The translations under genes and the position numbers were made by a program. A model generated the notes under the pieces. That model made no database searches and was not told where the DNA came from. It was given only the letters and a program-made list of their open reading frames with translations. This document shows, piece after piece, positions 1 through 11,249 of a DNA stretch of 64,000 bases. Source of the stretch: Echinometra lucunter (taxonomy: Eukaryota > Echinodermata > Echinoidea > Camarodonta > Echinometridae); NCBI GenBank assembly GCA_029962745.1, contig CM057165.1, forward strand, positions 20,296,516-20,360,515, written 5' to 3'. The stretch's first letter is position 1. Each line of letters begins with the position of its first letter.

Positions 1-620
1 TACAAATATACTCCGGCAGACATGCAAAGATGAAGTCTGCAAATCGAGGGTATGAGCAAACATTAGATGTGTACTTTCACACATGACACTGATACACTAT
101 TGGACTCATAAGTAATTTGGCTGCTAATCCTGAAGGGCACTATTACTCACTTTACTTTTACAAAGAGTTAATGGGAACCAAAACCATCAAGTCAAGCAAT
201 TTTGAAATCAAAGCTGAGACAGAATGAGACAGATCAGCATAAATTTGAATGAAATCGGACACAGAATAAGAAAGTTATGCCCATTTGAAATTTTCTGTTT
301 TCTATGTCCTAAATATATTGTAGAGAAAACACTTTTACATGATATATCTTGGGTTTGGCTTTAAAAAATGTGCAAATCTTTAAGCAAAATGAAACTGCTT
401 GATTTTGTGTATAAAACATAGTGAGAGTTGTCCACAAATCGTCCGTTTTCACAAAATGACAGATACAAGGAAAATTGCAAATTTTTCAATTTTGCGTTTT
501 TTTGCATTTTGGACATCTTTCATTAACATCTTGAACCTCACCGAGTTTCAGACCGTAATAATGTCTAATTACGTAACTATGGCAATGACATCAACAAGAA
601 GATACCTAGTAAAGGGATTT
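1..620. other. Non-coding AT-rich DNA
   Basis: No supported exon is seen. The stretch near 215-300 (a run around AAATCGG followed by CACAGAATAAGAAAGTTATG) resembles a segment inside the TTAA foldback element at 4.2 kb, so it may be a decayed relative of that family. Open frames are short and have no recognisable domain. Confidence 0.5.
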
Positions 621-624
621 TCTG

Positions 625-697
625 TTTTCACAAAGTGACGCTTTCAACCGTCCCGTATGTTTTACATGTGCGGCCGAGTTCCGTCACTTTGTGAAAA
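625..697. repeat. Small inverted repeat with perfect 16-bp arms
   Basis: TTTTCACAAAGTGACG at 625-640 is mirrored by CGTCACTTTGTGAAAA at 682-697, with a 41-base loop. A related CGTTTTCACAAAATGACA lies at about 442, so this may be one end of a larger dispersed foldback family. No function is implied. Confidence 0.7.
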
Positions 698-699
698 AA

Positions 700-3055
700 A
701 TAAAAGAGCGCGTCTTCAATTTAAATACATGATCGTGCACAATCAGGTCAAATGCGTGCTCATCTTTGATTCAAAAGCTGCTTGACTTGAGGGTTTTGGT
801 TTCTTTGAAATGTATCTATCAGCTAAAATAATAATTTCTGCACAGCTACATGTAACATTTAATCCCTAACATATAGAGCAAAATGTCTTTTGGTGATTAG
901 TGCTCTTTAATGGCCCTCAGCATTTAGAGGGAGATGGCAAAATTTGTGCTGGGAAATTCTCATTATCTTTTTCATCTTGTTTCCATCATATTACAAAGAA
1001 AAATTCTACAAAAATCCCATTACCTTTTCTTTTGACACCAATTTTTTTTCTTATTAACTCAAGAGAATACTATCAAACTAAAGAACACTTTAGTCCCTAA
1101 GCTATGGATGATTGATTCACCAGATGTGATATGAAATTATTGTCATGGTTCCCCAAATTCAAAAAAAGAGAGAAGTGTTACTTCTCAAATAATGGAAAGA
1201 TTTTGGTATGCGAAAGGCTTCCAGCTTATTTGTCTTTATCCTACCCATCATATACAAATATAAATTCCAACAGTGTATACAGCTGTATGGAAGTTGAATT
1301 CTAGTGATATGTCTCGAAAGTCTAAGAACAGCAAAAGAAACAATGACTTTGACAACACAACTTACAACACTGTCATTTTGTTTTACACTGCACAGAATGC
1401 TGAATTTCAATATAATTATACACTTACCTACAGAGGGATGCCCAGCATTAACAATGCCAATACAAGTGGGAGAAGAGGAGATGACATTCCATTTGGTTGG
1501 TTGTCCATTCAATGCAGAGATGATGACAATGAGGACAAAGAAAGAGAGAAAAATAATCAATTATTCAAAATATGAAGTTTAAATAAAATCTTATTCCAAT
1601 GCCAAACATTAAGCATTGACTAAAAGAAAATAAGTTCAAAAAAATTACAAAGCAACACTGAAAAAGCAGTAACAATCTCATGAGGCTTATTTAGAATTCT
1701 ACCTTACAATATTTGAAAGTATTTCTCACCAATGATGATTTTGCCAATTTCTTTACATTTATCATTTTCCTCACATTATCAAGGGTGGTTTTCACTCTAT
1801 TTAATTAAGCCAAAGTTATAAACAATTCCACCTTCTTACATGATCATGTCACAATATTATATATTACCTGCAAAATACATTCACTTGTTATCTTAAAATT
1901 GCAAGTTATGTTTTCTAAATTGATAAAATAAAGTTTGCTTAACAAGGTCTCATAAATTGATAAAATAAAGTTTGCTTACAAGGTCTCATATATTCTTGGA
2001 AAGGTCACATGTTCCTTGCATGCTGATGCAATCAAAACTACATTTCAGAATGTTGTTTCAAGATTGCCGAGAAATCTGCCCACATATTTGCAGCAAAAAT
2101 TGATAATGGGCCTGCTTGGCTAAATTATGAAATGCAGGCCAAGGCCATGACAACTTACAGAGTTTGCTAACAGATAAATTTTCGACCATTTATTTATTTT
2201 TGTTTTACCTTTTTTATTTTCCTGTTTCTTTGAGAGAAAGAGGTAGATTTGTATCAATAATATAGAAGTTTTCTTTCTATCCTTCTCTTTTACAGATAGT
2301 GCCTACATCGTGGATGTGTATCAAACTCTAATCGTAAGCTCTAATTATTAGGATTGAATTTGAATTGAAAGATCCATAATCGTAGTTATACAACTGAATG
2401 TTGTAGTTGTGCCACTGAAATTTTAAGGAAAATGATAAAAGTTAAGAATAGGATATATCACCAGTGGTGAGAAATACTCCAAAATCACAGATATCACCAA
2501 TGCTAACATGGAATTCAAATAAATTCTGTGCAATTGTCACTACTTTTGAAGTGTTGCTTTGTTAATATCTTTTGCTTTCATTGTCCATAATAATCATTGG
2601 AAATTTGATTTGCTTACATGCAAAAGAGTACATGTAGATGCACAAACATACTTCTTGAAGTGGGCCAGAAATAGTTTCGAATATCGAAACAAAAAGAAGA
2701 AAAGAAAATAACACAAGCAAAAATATACTTTCTCCTTCTGGTGTAGCATCTCACACAATAATTTCCTTTTCAAATTCATGGTCAACACTTGTCACAAACT
2801 CCACTACTCTGTTTTTCCCCCATTCTTTTTCTAACTTCTTTATTCTTTTCTGATACCCTACTATCTTCTGCAAAAGATAAACAAATCTATCTGTTACACA
2901 GACCATGTAACTGGAGCATTGCAAGTATTTATTTCTTTATTATGAGAGCATGAAGCTGAGTGCATCTGGGAAAAGACAAAGGGGAAACCCCATTGAATCC
3001 AGGTTATCCTACATGTATATGTTCTTTATTGAGGCACTTTGCAAGGATCCCCAAG
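700..3055. other. Non-coding stretch, no supported gene
   Basis: AT-rich with no recognised gene. It contains one 37-38 bp direct duplication at 1918-1992. On the minus strand near 1430-1475 there is a weak P-loop-like frame followed by a strong 5' splice donor (treated as a finding). Pyrimidine tracts occur near 2200-2290 and 2800-2870. Confidence 0.5.
1918..1992. repeat. Two-copy tandem duplication, 37-38 bp unit
   Basis: The unit containing ATTGATAAAATAAAGTTTGC and AAGGTCTCATA occurs twice head to tail. The copies differ by one base around the AACAAGG/ACAAGG junction. The near identity implies a recent local duplication. Confidence 0.85.
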
Positions 3056-3058
3056 TGA

Positions 3059-3059
<1 letters not shown>

Positions 3060-3147
<88 letters not shown>

Positions 3148-3156
3148 CTACTACTC

Positions 3157-3228
<72 letters not shown>

Positions 3229-3237
3229 CTACTACTC

Positions 3238-3317
<80 letters not shown>

Positions 3318-3318
3318 G

Positions 3319-3360
<42 letters not shown>

Positions 3361-3361
3361 G

Positions 3362-3430
<69 letters not shown>

Positions 3431-3431
3431 G

Positions 3432-3516
<85 letters not shown>
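3060..3516. repeat. (CTA)n trinucleotide array, about 457 bp
   Basis: About 150 CTA/TAC/ACT triplets in a row. The only interruptions are a CTCCTACTC variant, which occurs twice about 70 bases apart, and a TGAC variant, which occurs three times in the second half. The repeated interruptions suggest internal duplications. Frames across it read poly-Leu, poly-Thr or poly-Tyr and are not genes. Confidence 0.97.
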
Positions 3517-3595
3517 GCTAACATGTGCAAGTGTACAATATCTCCACTTCTTAGGGAGCATTCCTGTCATGCACTGTTATTATAATAATTTGTTT

Positions 3596-3976
3596 AGCTA
3601 AACCTTGCCCGGGAGGCGAAGTCAATTGAATCACTGTAACCCTCGGGCCTTTCCTCCTGATATAACCGATAGGGGGTGTGCAGGTTGACCTGGTCCACTT
3701 CACCAAGGTTTCCCCCTACTCTTATACGAATAATGCAGTGGGTCCTAAAGTGCAAAGGTGGTGAGTCTCCTTTATACAGGGCCTCCATTTAACATCCTAT
3801 CCGAGGAATGGAGTATTTTCCACTCTAACATAGCCTGCGTCTATGAAACAGGGGAGGGGCACGTTAACACACAATGCAGGCTTCAGTCATCTGCCCAGAG
3901 TGGACTCGAACCCACAATCTTTGGTTCAACAGGCAGACGCTCTACCGACGGAGCCAACTCGCTCTCTGGCAGGCAT
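3596..3976 (-). mobile_element. tRNA-derived SINE, copy A
   Basis: Read on the minus strand, this begins near 3976 with a tRNA-like head: a box A-like TCGGTAGAGCG, then the box B GGGTTCGAGTCC. It continues into a body of about 300 bp containing GTGTGTTAACGTGCC, CGGATAGGATGTTAAATGGA, AGAGTAGGGGGAAACC and CCCGAGGGT. The same order of blocks is found on the plus strand at 6752-7136, which establishes it as a dispersed family transcribed in principle by RNA polymerase III. The head is most like tRNA-Asn or tRNA-Gln around the anticodon loop, but it is not a functional tRNA because no acceptor stem closes. Confidence 0.85.
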
Positions 3977-4196
3977 GCAGAACAATGTCAAAGGCCCTCA
4001 CACTGGCATTTGGTAGTCCTCACAAGTGTCCCTGTTCTCCTGGGTGGAGAGTGGCAATGAACAAGTAGATTAACATCTTGCCAAAGGATGATGTAGGGGA
4101 AACCTTAGTCGATCATTACTTTAAGCAGTTCAGTGTCCTGCAGCTAGGAAACTGTGAAAATGTCACTGTGTGAAAGGTGTGCTCATTAAATTTGCC

Positions 4197-4759
4197 TTAA
4201 AGGCAAAGTCCACCCCAGAAGTTTCACTGTTTCAATTAAAGGAGTTAAATTTGAACAGCATTTTAAAAAAAGAAATGAGCAAAATCGGTCAAAGAATAAG
4301 AAAATTACACTCATTTACAGTTTGTAGTAAATTATTCTTGGCTCTGTAAATTGGCAACACTAATGACATCATATGCGAGCAGCTCTCCATTCACTTTGTA
4401 CATGAAATTTCACATTTTCTCAATTTATTTGGAAGCTACACATTTTCTAACGCCCATAGTCAATCTATGTTCAGAAGAATTGCTTTTTACATAACATACT
4501 TTGACTATGGGGTGAGAAAATGTGTATCTTCCAAGAAAATTGAGAAAATGTGAAATTTCATGTACAAAGTGAATGGAGAGCTGCTCGCATATGATGTCAT
4601 CAGGTTGCCAATTTGCAGAGCCAAGAGTAATTTACTACAAAAATGAGTGTAATTTTCTTATTCTTTGACCGATTTTGCTCATTTCTTTTTTAAAATGCTG
4701 TTCAAATTTAACTCCTTTAATTGAAACAGTGAAACTTCAGGGGTGGACTTTGCCTTTAA
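4197..4759. mobile_element. Foldback DNA transposon (MITE), TTAA target site, 555 bp, copy 1
   Basis: The element at 4201-4755 starts AGGCAAAGTCCACCC and ends with its exact complement, flanked on both sides by TTAA. The arms stay complementary for most of their length (for example the segment around CACTTTGTACATGAAATTTC recurs inverted near 4555-4575), so the single strand would fold into one long hairpin. TTAA duplication with an RRG terminus is the known signature of the Kolobok superfamily, so this is probably a non-autonomous Kolobok derivative. A second copy lies at 19153-19597. There is no coding capacity. Confidence 0.85.
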
Positions 4760-6235
4760 TTTCCATTTCCCTTCAATTATTCCCTTCAGCTCTCAATGAG
4801 TGTAACTTTGGAACTTTTACCTACAAAGTGGTGAGGTATAAAACCGATTCTTCTCCACGTTCTTAGCTGACTGTGACTGTAAGCAGTTCATTAGCATCAA
4901 GTTGAAAGTGTATGGGTATATCAAATCATGCAAAAATGAAATGTTATATCCTCAATTTACATTTTCCATTTTGAAATTTTCTCACAGACTTTCAGCACAC
5001 ATGAACTTGTGACATTTTATCAACCAAGTGGTGAGGTATGAAAAGCTGATTTTGTAAAGTTTACTGCTGATTGCAAATGATGTTACAACTATGGGAGCAT
5101 CTTCTATCTCAAAAAGGGTGCTAGAAAGGTCTTTGATGTGTTCTTTTTACCCTTTGATTTCATTGACTGTCAGACGACATACATGTAAAATAGATCTTAT
5201 TTACAGAGTTGTGATGTTCAAATTTCATTTTTCAAAATGTGTTGCTGAAAGACAGTATGTACAGGGGTGTCAATCCACTTTATATTGGGGCGGGGGGCAT
5301 TTTTTTAAAATGGTACTCGGGTTAAACTTTTGGTGGGGACATAAAAATTTTTTCGGGGGGGGGGGGAACACATCCAAAGCAAAAAAAAAAACACCAACTG
5401 GTCCTATGCTTAGATTTTTGGGGGGAGGACATACCCTATTGTGTCCTCTACCCTTAAAAGTGTGCGTGTGGGGGGGGGGGTGGACATTTCCCCCTGATAA
5501 CATAGGCAAGGAGTCATGAAAACTAGAAGAAAACTAGTCTGCTTGCACGGACCCTAAGTGAGAATTCATCATACACTGCTTCTTGAGAGAAGCCTAGCTC
5601 ATGTGCCTACTGGCATCATCAATATCTAGGTCAGGAACTTTTTACTACGTGGTCCCTACTGAGCTCTCTTAGTCTCCTTTTCCAACCTCTATAACAGAGT
5701 TTGTGCCTGCAAACTAGTTCAAAAGTGAATTTAACAAACTGATTAGTGAATTTTCCTTTTGCACCACTGGTTTCATATAAGGACTAACCAGGTCCTGCAG
5801 GAAATGGGTTAAGAAAAGATCTATTTCTCAAACAAATCATAAGGTAATGAATCTGCTTTATATGGGCTTGTTTTTCTTTTAAACTTTGGTGGGGTGATTT
5901 TTCCCCAGGTATACCACATTCTATGAAAAGCTTTGACTGATGACATAGGAAGGTAAATTTGAAATTCGATCAGTAGATGTTGAGACAATGGTACGTTAAA
6001 CATAACACTGTTCACATTGCAAGATGGATGCCTGCCAGACAGGGACAATAGATACTGAATTATGCAGCTTTCCACCCATCACATTTACCCTGTCTCGTCA
6101 TACATCACATTCAAACTTAAAGTGTTGAATAGGAGGCCTGCTATCCGCCATGATGACAGAGTTTGTCTAGCTTGTCAAGATCTGCTCATTCCACTCTCCA
6201 GAATTGTAATTCGGTGATCACGTGCTAATTTCCTG
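4760..6235. other. Non-coding DNA with a poly-G repeat fragment
   Basis: No supported gene. Bases 5265-5515 are a repeat fragment rich in G runs (GGGGGGGGGGG three times) alternating with short unique blocks. Frames through it on both strands are Gly- or Pro-rich artefacts. A short fragment near 5780-5812 ends AAATGGGTTAAG and resembles the AACCCATTGG family described at 6619. Confidence 0.5.
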
Positions 6236-6560
6236 TTTTGTCTGTCCCTTTCTCTGTCTTTCTGTCTCTTTCTGTCCATCTCTTACTCTCTTTCTTCCAT
6301 CCCAATCAATATAGCTCGCTCATCTTTCTTCCTTCTCTCTCTTTCTCTACTATCACTGTGACCATATTCCTCCAAATCCATTCAATTTTTAAAAAAAATC
6401 CTCATCTAACTTATTTCCTTTTTTCTTTTTTTCCACTACCCTCTAAACTATCACCCCCTCCCCTTAATCTCTTCCACGCTCCTCTTTTGCCATCTCTTCA
6501 ATTCATTCATTCATTCATTCATTCTCTTTTCTCTCTCTCTCTCTCTCTCTCTGCATCTCT
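6236..6560. repeat. Pyrimidine (CT)-rich tract with microsatellites
   Basis: Over 300 bases of T/C-rich sequence, including (ATTC)n near 6500-6522 and (TC)n near 6530-6552. The open frame across it is a Phe/Ser/Leu-rich composition artefact. Confidence 0.8.
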
Positions 6561-6618
6561 ACCATTCATTACTTCACTCCCTCCACTCATTTTAAAGCTA
6601 TGTTTTGGGGTTTTTTTT

Positions 6619-6700
6619 TAACCCATTGGCTACAGAAACCATATGGTCCCTATACTAAGTCTATGGGAACAGTAGAATTCAGTAGTCCTCAGGTTATTAA
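6619..6700. repeat. Short dispersed repeat, AACCCATTGGCTAC family
   Basis: The block AACCCATTGGCTAC, a CCATATGGTCCC-like centre, AGTCTATGGGAA and GAATTCAGT recurs with changes at 29633-29710 (where it is bounded by AACCCACTGG and CAATGGGTTAA) and, partly, at 26905-26985. It is probably a small inverted-repeat element. Confidence 0.55.
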
Positions 6701-6751
6701 AAAAATCTGACATTCTAATTCATTCTCCTCTCTATTCAAACTACGCTTTAC

Positions 6752-6858
6752 CAACTCATACAGTCGGTAAATCAAGCATCTGCCTGTTGAATAAAATATT
6801 GTGGGTTTGACTCTACCCTGGCCTACTGACTGAAGCCTGTGTTGTGTGTTAACGTGCC

Positions 6859-6894
<36 letters not shown>

Positions 6895-7136
6895 TTTCAT
6901 AGACACAGGCTACATTTCAATGGAAACACTCTGTCCCTCGGATAGGATGTTAAATGGAGGCCAAGAGTAGAGCACAGTCACCATTTTTGCACATTAAGAA
7001 CCCACTGCACTATTTGAAGAGTAGGGGGAAACCCTTGTATAATAGTGGTACACCTGCACATCCCATTTAGTTATTGAAGGAGAGACCCCGAGGGTCACAG
7101 TGATTCGGTTCGCTTTTCCCCTCCCAGGCCCAGGTG
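6752..7136 (+). mobile_element. tRNA-derived SINE, copy B
   Basis: Same family as 3596-3976 but on the plus strand. It has a tRNA-like head (CAGTCGGTAAATC, CTGCCTGTTGAATA, TTGTGGGTTTGACTC), then GTTGTGTGTTAACGTGCC, a run of over 30 C at about 6861-6893, the TTTCATAGACACAGGC block, GATAGGATGTTAAATGGA and CCGAGGGTCACAGTGATTC. Box B has decayed (GGGTTTGACTC against GGGTTCGAGTC), so this copy is older than, or less constrained than, copy A. The C run is an expansion of the short C stretch in copy A. Confidence 0.85.
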
Positions 7137-7139
7137 ATG

Positions 7140-8556
7140 CCAAATACTTAATAACATCTGATCCATCTGATCTACTTTCTTACTCATCTTCCTAAAGTTC
7201 CTTCCTTCTACTTCTGCCTATTGCTATCTGTTTTGCTCTTTTACTATAAAACTAGGTAATCTATCAAGTATAACAATAACACAAGCAGAGATTGATATAA
7301 ATATTCATGAGTAGTTGCAAAAGGCTAATTTTGGAAGGAAGCTAGTATATTATTGCAGTAAGCTAGTATATTACGGCAGTTAGATGCAGATCACAAATAT
7401 AGTAGATCTGACATGTCATCAATCCAGGCACTGATATTTTTTTGTGCTACTATTATTCACCTTGGTAAAGCCTGAGGTGTCGCAAAATATGAACTGATCT
7501 GTTATTCTAATTACAGTTTGTTTGCAGTTGATGTAAATGACATTCCATTTATGTAGTTTGATTTCTATTCAATTATTGATAATTAGGTAACACAGATATG
7601 TCAGAAATTGCTTACTAAAAAGACTATCATGTATGCTTGAATATTCATTGACTACCTTGAGCATATGCCCTGTTTCCTCTCATTTTCTCTCATTTACACA
7701 AATTGTCAAATTCCACTAAAAAAAAAAACATTTTTTAGCACATTGCGAAAAAACCCCAACATTTATTTATTACCGTTACCTGACGTTATCAGACAATGTA
7801 AATCTTTAACTGCTGAACGATAGAAGGGTCTTCTGAATGGATTTAAACACTGATAAGTAATGTTATTTATACTGGGATTTATTCAGAAAATCACATGTAC
7901 TCTCCTCTCTTCCACGTTACTTCTTCTATTTTTCCTATGCCCTATACGTAGTTAAAATTTTTTTTTTTTTAATGTCTGCTTGTTCGCACAAGGTTCCTAT
8001 TGTAATTCTACATTTCCAGGGAATCATCCCCAACTAACCAATGAATTTTCATGTTCCCTTCTTATATCTTTGACTAAAATTAAGGTTAAATCTGAATATG
8101 TAATTGCAGCTAAGCACAACAAGCTAAGCCTTCATTTCAAGAAATTTATCTTTGAGTTGTAATCATCGGTGTTAACCTTTTTACATGCCTGTACATGATG
8201 TAATTAGCCAGTTGGCTTTTGTAGTTCTGAGTACCAAAAAAAAAAAAAAAAAAAAAAATTCATGCTCCCTCTTCCCCGTTTCATTTGTGATTACTTGGAA
8301 CAATGTGATGTATCAATATTTTCATGTTTCTTGAAGGGTGGAAATAAATGAAACGTCTCATGTTCAACTTTATAGTCTACATAAAGGATTTCAGACCTAG
8401 GTCAATTTTTTTTTTCTTCACTTCTCATGCTTGTATCTTAATGCTAAAGCAAAGCTAAAACACTTCACCTCACAATAAAACAAAACTTAATGCAAAACAA
8501 GTGTCAGAATCTTGCAATACATCAAAAAATTTTTAAAATCTGACATTATACACCTA
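7140..8556. other. Non-coding AT-rich stretch
   Basis: No gene, RNA gene or long repeat is supported. It includes an (A)n run of about 24 at 8236-8259 and T-rich runs near 7960. Confidence 0.5.
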
Positions 8557-9008
8557 GGCCGGTATTCAATTCAATATATGTGAATCAGAATCTTATCTCA
8601 GTATTTTACTCAGTTTTTTTGCTTCAGTAAAATACTAAGCCAACTTTGGTATTCAACTGAATCTTTTGGCAAAGCATTTTACCGTAAATACGAAAACAAC
8701 AACTTAGCAGACTTAAGCAATTTAATTTGGAAGTCTGATTGGCTGGTATGTGGTTCTCATACATACTCATGATGTCCTGCGCCCAGGTAAATTTTTTAAA
8801 GCCCGTACAATGTAACATCTTTACTGCACGCTATTTGGGATGAACTTTACAATGACTTTGTCACACTGGTTAAAATTGAGTATTTCGCATTAAAGTCAGC
8901 TTGCTTAAGTTAAATGCTCCAATGTAATCTGCATATGAGTTAAGCCATTTACTTACCCAAATAAATAAAATACTCATTTATTGCATGCATTGAACTGAAT
9001 ACAGCCCC
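8557..9008. mobile_element. Inverted-repeat element with GGCCGGTATTCA ends
   Basis: The left end GGCCGGTATTCAATTCAA is matched imperfectly by the right end TTGAACTGAATACAGCCCC. It is about 450 bp, AT-rich and without coding capacity. It fits a MITE. The target duplication is not clear. Confidence 0.6.
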
Positions 9009-9035
9009 AGAATATATAATCTAAAGCTACACCAA

Positions 9036-9150
9036 GGCCCTGTTGCATAAAACATACCATTAATGGTAACTCTGTCATCAATGGTAACTACCATGGTAAA
9101 ACTACTCAACAGCCAATCAAATTCAAGGTTTCATTGGCAAGTTTTTATGT
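9036..9150. mobile_element. MITE fragment, GTTGCATAAAAC family, copy 1
   Basis: It begins GGCCCTGTTGCATAAAAC and carries CATTAATGGTAACTCTGTCA and an AACAGCCAATCAAATTC block, matching the full copy at 56930-57090 and the related one at 20516-20670. The second half is lost or decayed. Confidence 0.7.
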
Positions 9151-9467
9151 AAATTGAGACCCAGAACATAATAGCATCTATCATAAATCTATTATTATTA
9201 TTTTCCCACAGATGCTGATGAAATGTGAAATATGCCTCCAAATCTCATATTTAATGGTCGACGGACAAAAGGAACATTAGAAAGGCATTCATTGGCTGAT
9301 CATGAAGCAATCTAATTTTTTCCAATTTAGCAAATTGCCCCAGATACATCATATCACATTAATCCGTCTCAGTTAACATTAACAATGCCTTGGTACATTT
9401 CATCAAACCATAAAAGCTCATTTCCGGAAGCAGTAGTAAACTGAGAGAGAGAGAAAGAACCCACGGT

Positions 9468-9750
9468 CAGTGGCGTAGCTAGGATTTCATTTTAGGGGGG
9501 GGGGCGGTGTTGAGCAAGCGAAACATGCGAATCACTTACTGAGTGCACGAGGTGCGCTCCCTAGGGGAGTGTGCAGGGGAAGCTCCGACGTTTCTTTGTC
9601 ATTGTTCCTTATCTGCTCCTGCTCTTCTTACGTTCTCTTACCTTTTTGTTTTCTAGCTCACGCTTTTTTTTCTTCCTTTTTCTTTCTTTTTTCTTTTTTG
9701 GGGTGGCGGTTTGGGGGGGGGGCGACTGCCCCCATCGGACATAGCTGAGG
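9468..9750. mobile_element. CAGTGGCGTAGC-family element (partial)
   Basis: It starts CAGTGGCGTAGCTAGGATTT, followed by a G run, a GCGAAACATGCG-like stretch, CGCTCCCTAGGGGAG and GAAGCTCCGACGTTTCTTTG. These blocks recur in the same order at 44036, 46764-47760 and 51124. It ends in a T/C-rich stretch and a G run near 9720. CAGTGGCG-type ends suggest a DNA transposon (hAT-like is a guess). No transposase is present. Confidence 0.7.
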
Positions 9751-10250
9751 GGCCAAAATAGGCTGAAATCTTACCACATTTTGGTTTTTTCTTGGCAACA
9801 CAATTTTCTTTAAACTTTAGGCAGATGATTTTCTGTTAATAAAATCATGCTGTTTTAAATGAAGGAACATAAGTATTGGGTACCCCCTTTAAATGATTAT
9901 GATTTTCTGATGAAGGTTTATTATTTTAACCTTGGGGGAAAAAGGGGTTAAGTCATCCTAAAATGTACAAGCCATATACTGATTTTACCTTTAATGAGAA
10001 AGAAAAGCTTTTTCCCATGTGCTTTGCTAGGCATCATTAAAATGTGAGGAGCATATTGCACCCGCCTACGCAACTCAAAATTTGAAGAGAACTGAAGCCT
10101 AATATACCAATTATTATCTATATAGGGCATTTTAGCAGCACATTAAATGTATATTTTATGTCTGCATGATTTGTTTATGCAATATCAGAGCATATTGTAT
10201 AAAACGCCGAATTCCCCATATGCTCATGTACAAATTTGCCGTGCAATATT
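9751..10250. other. Non-coding stretch
   Basis: AT-rich. No gene or repeat is recognised apart from the flanking elements. Confidence 0.4.
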
Positions 10251-10252
10251 TA

Positions 10253-10403
10253 TATTATATTGACTGGCCTTGAGGGGAATATCGAAAATGTTGCCCGCAA
10301 ATGAATCATATTGTCCCGAGTCGAAGACGAGGGCAATACATGTATGGATCTTTTAAGGGCAACATTTTCGATATTCCCCGAAAGTAGAGCCAGTCGATAT
10401 AAT
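10253..10403. repeat. Foldback element with GAG bulges, no. 1
   Basis: Arms of about 45 bp run from ATATTGACTGGC to GCCAGTCGATATAA and include GGGGAATATCGAAAATGTTG and its exact complement. The centre reads TTGTCCC-GAG-TC ... GAC-GAG-GGCAA, so the same trinucleotide GAG interrupts the palindrome on both sides in direct orientation. Comparable bulges occur in the foldbacks at 11.1, 21.3 and 23.7 kb, whose arm sequences are unrelated. Confidence 0.8.
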
Positions 10404-11103
10404 TATTATTACCTACAGCTATAGGATGATGCATAATTCAAGCCTATCATTTAGTAGTAATGACAAACATGTCTGCTAATTGCCTGTCCGTCCCTCTGAT
10501 TTCAGCTTATTCAGGCAGGTATGTAATCCTGGCTAAGCAATTGTGACGTAAATGGTTACCTCGTGTATCCATTGTTTTAACCTCTATCGCGTACACAATA
10601 CTGCGCGTTTGCACTTTGCTAAATGCGCGCTTAAATACAAGAAAGGTGGAATATGGATATTATGGACCGATAATTTAGTACACCAGCGCAATAGGAAAAT
10701 GACAAATTTCGCGGAGGAGGGTAATATGAATATTATTACCCTAGTCATGCAGCTGAGCCCTGGCTGAACCATTGTGACGTATTTTGTGTTGAGTGAATCA
10801 ATTAGACAGACAAAATACGCGCTTATATCTTGTCTCCAAAATGCCTCATTCAGGTAATAATATGCGATATTGCATGGTCTCTTTGTGTGCACGCAATAAA
10901 ACAAACATTTGCAATAAGGATTACAATGCGCTGATACGCAATACACGCAAAGCACAAATGACACTTTGATGACGTCATAAAGAGGTAAGTCAAACTTGTG
11001 TGATCAAAATAAATGTACGATGGGGGCCCTTTTTAGTTGCTGGAATAACATTTATTGAATTTTAAATCCCTTTCCTGTTGGGTATAGATACATAATAATA
11101 ATA
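10404..11103. other. Non-coding stretch with weak internal duplication
   Basis: A block of the form CCTGGCTRARC-ATTGTGACGTA occurs at about 10528 and again at about 10757. An AGAGGTAAGT donor-like string lies near 10981, but the upstream frame has no recognisable coding content. Confidence 0.4.
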
Positions 11104-11248
11104 ATTATATTGGATGGCTTTATTTCATGGAATACCAGGAATATTCCACTCATTAGGGCCAATATCGCACTCATCTTTGATTCGTGCAATATTGGCCCTA
11201 ATTTGTGGAATATTCTCTAGTATCCCATTCAGAGCCATCCAATATAAT
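11104..11248. repeat. Foldback element with GAG bulges, no. 2
   Basis: TTATATTGGATGGCT at 11105-11119 pairs with AGCCATCCAATATAA at 11233-11247. The inner arm contains GGGCCAATAT and its complement. On the minus strand the loop is flanked as GCAC-GAA ... GAT-GAG-TGC, which matches the bulge pattern of the other foldbacks. Confidence 0.8.
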
Positions 11249-11249
11249 A

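Noticed and set aside
2950..3432. Long frames of poly-Leu, poly-Thr and poly-Tyr
   Set aside because: They are translations of the (CTA)n array in different phases, with no unique coding sequence beyond short flanks.
3896..3970. Functional tRNA gene
   Set aside because: Box A and box B are present but the body continues for 300 bp and is repeated at 6.75 kb, so it is a SINE head.
10584..10964. 126-codon minus-strand frame
   Set aside because: Cys/Tyr-rich without a recognisable family, overlapping a local duplicated block. The AGAGGTAAGT string nearby is on the other strand.
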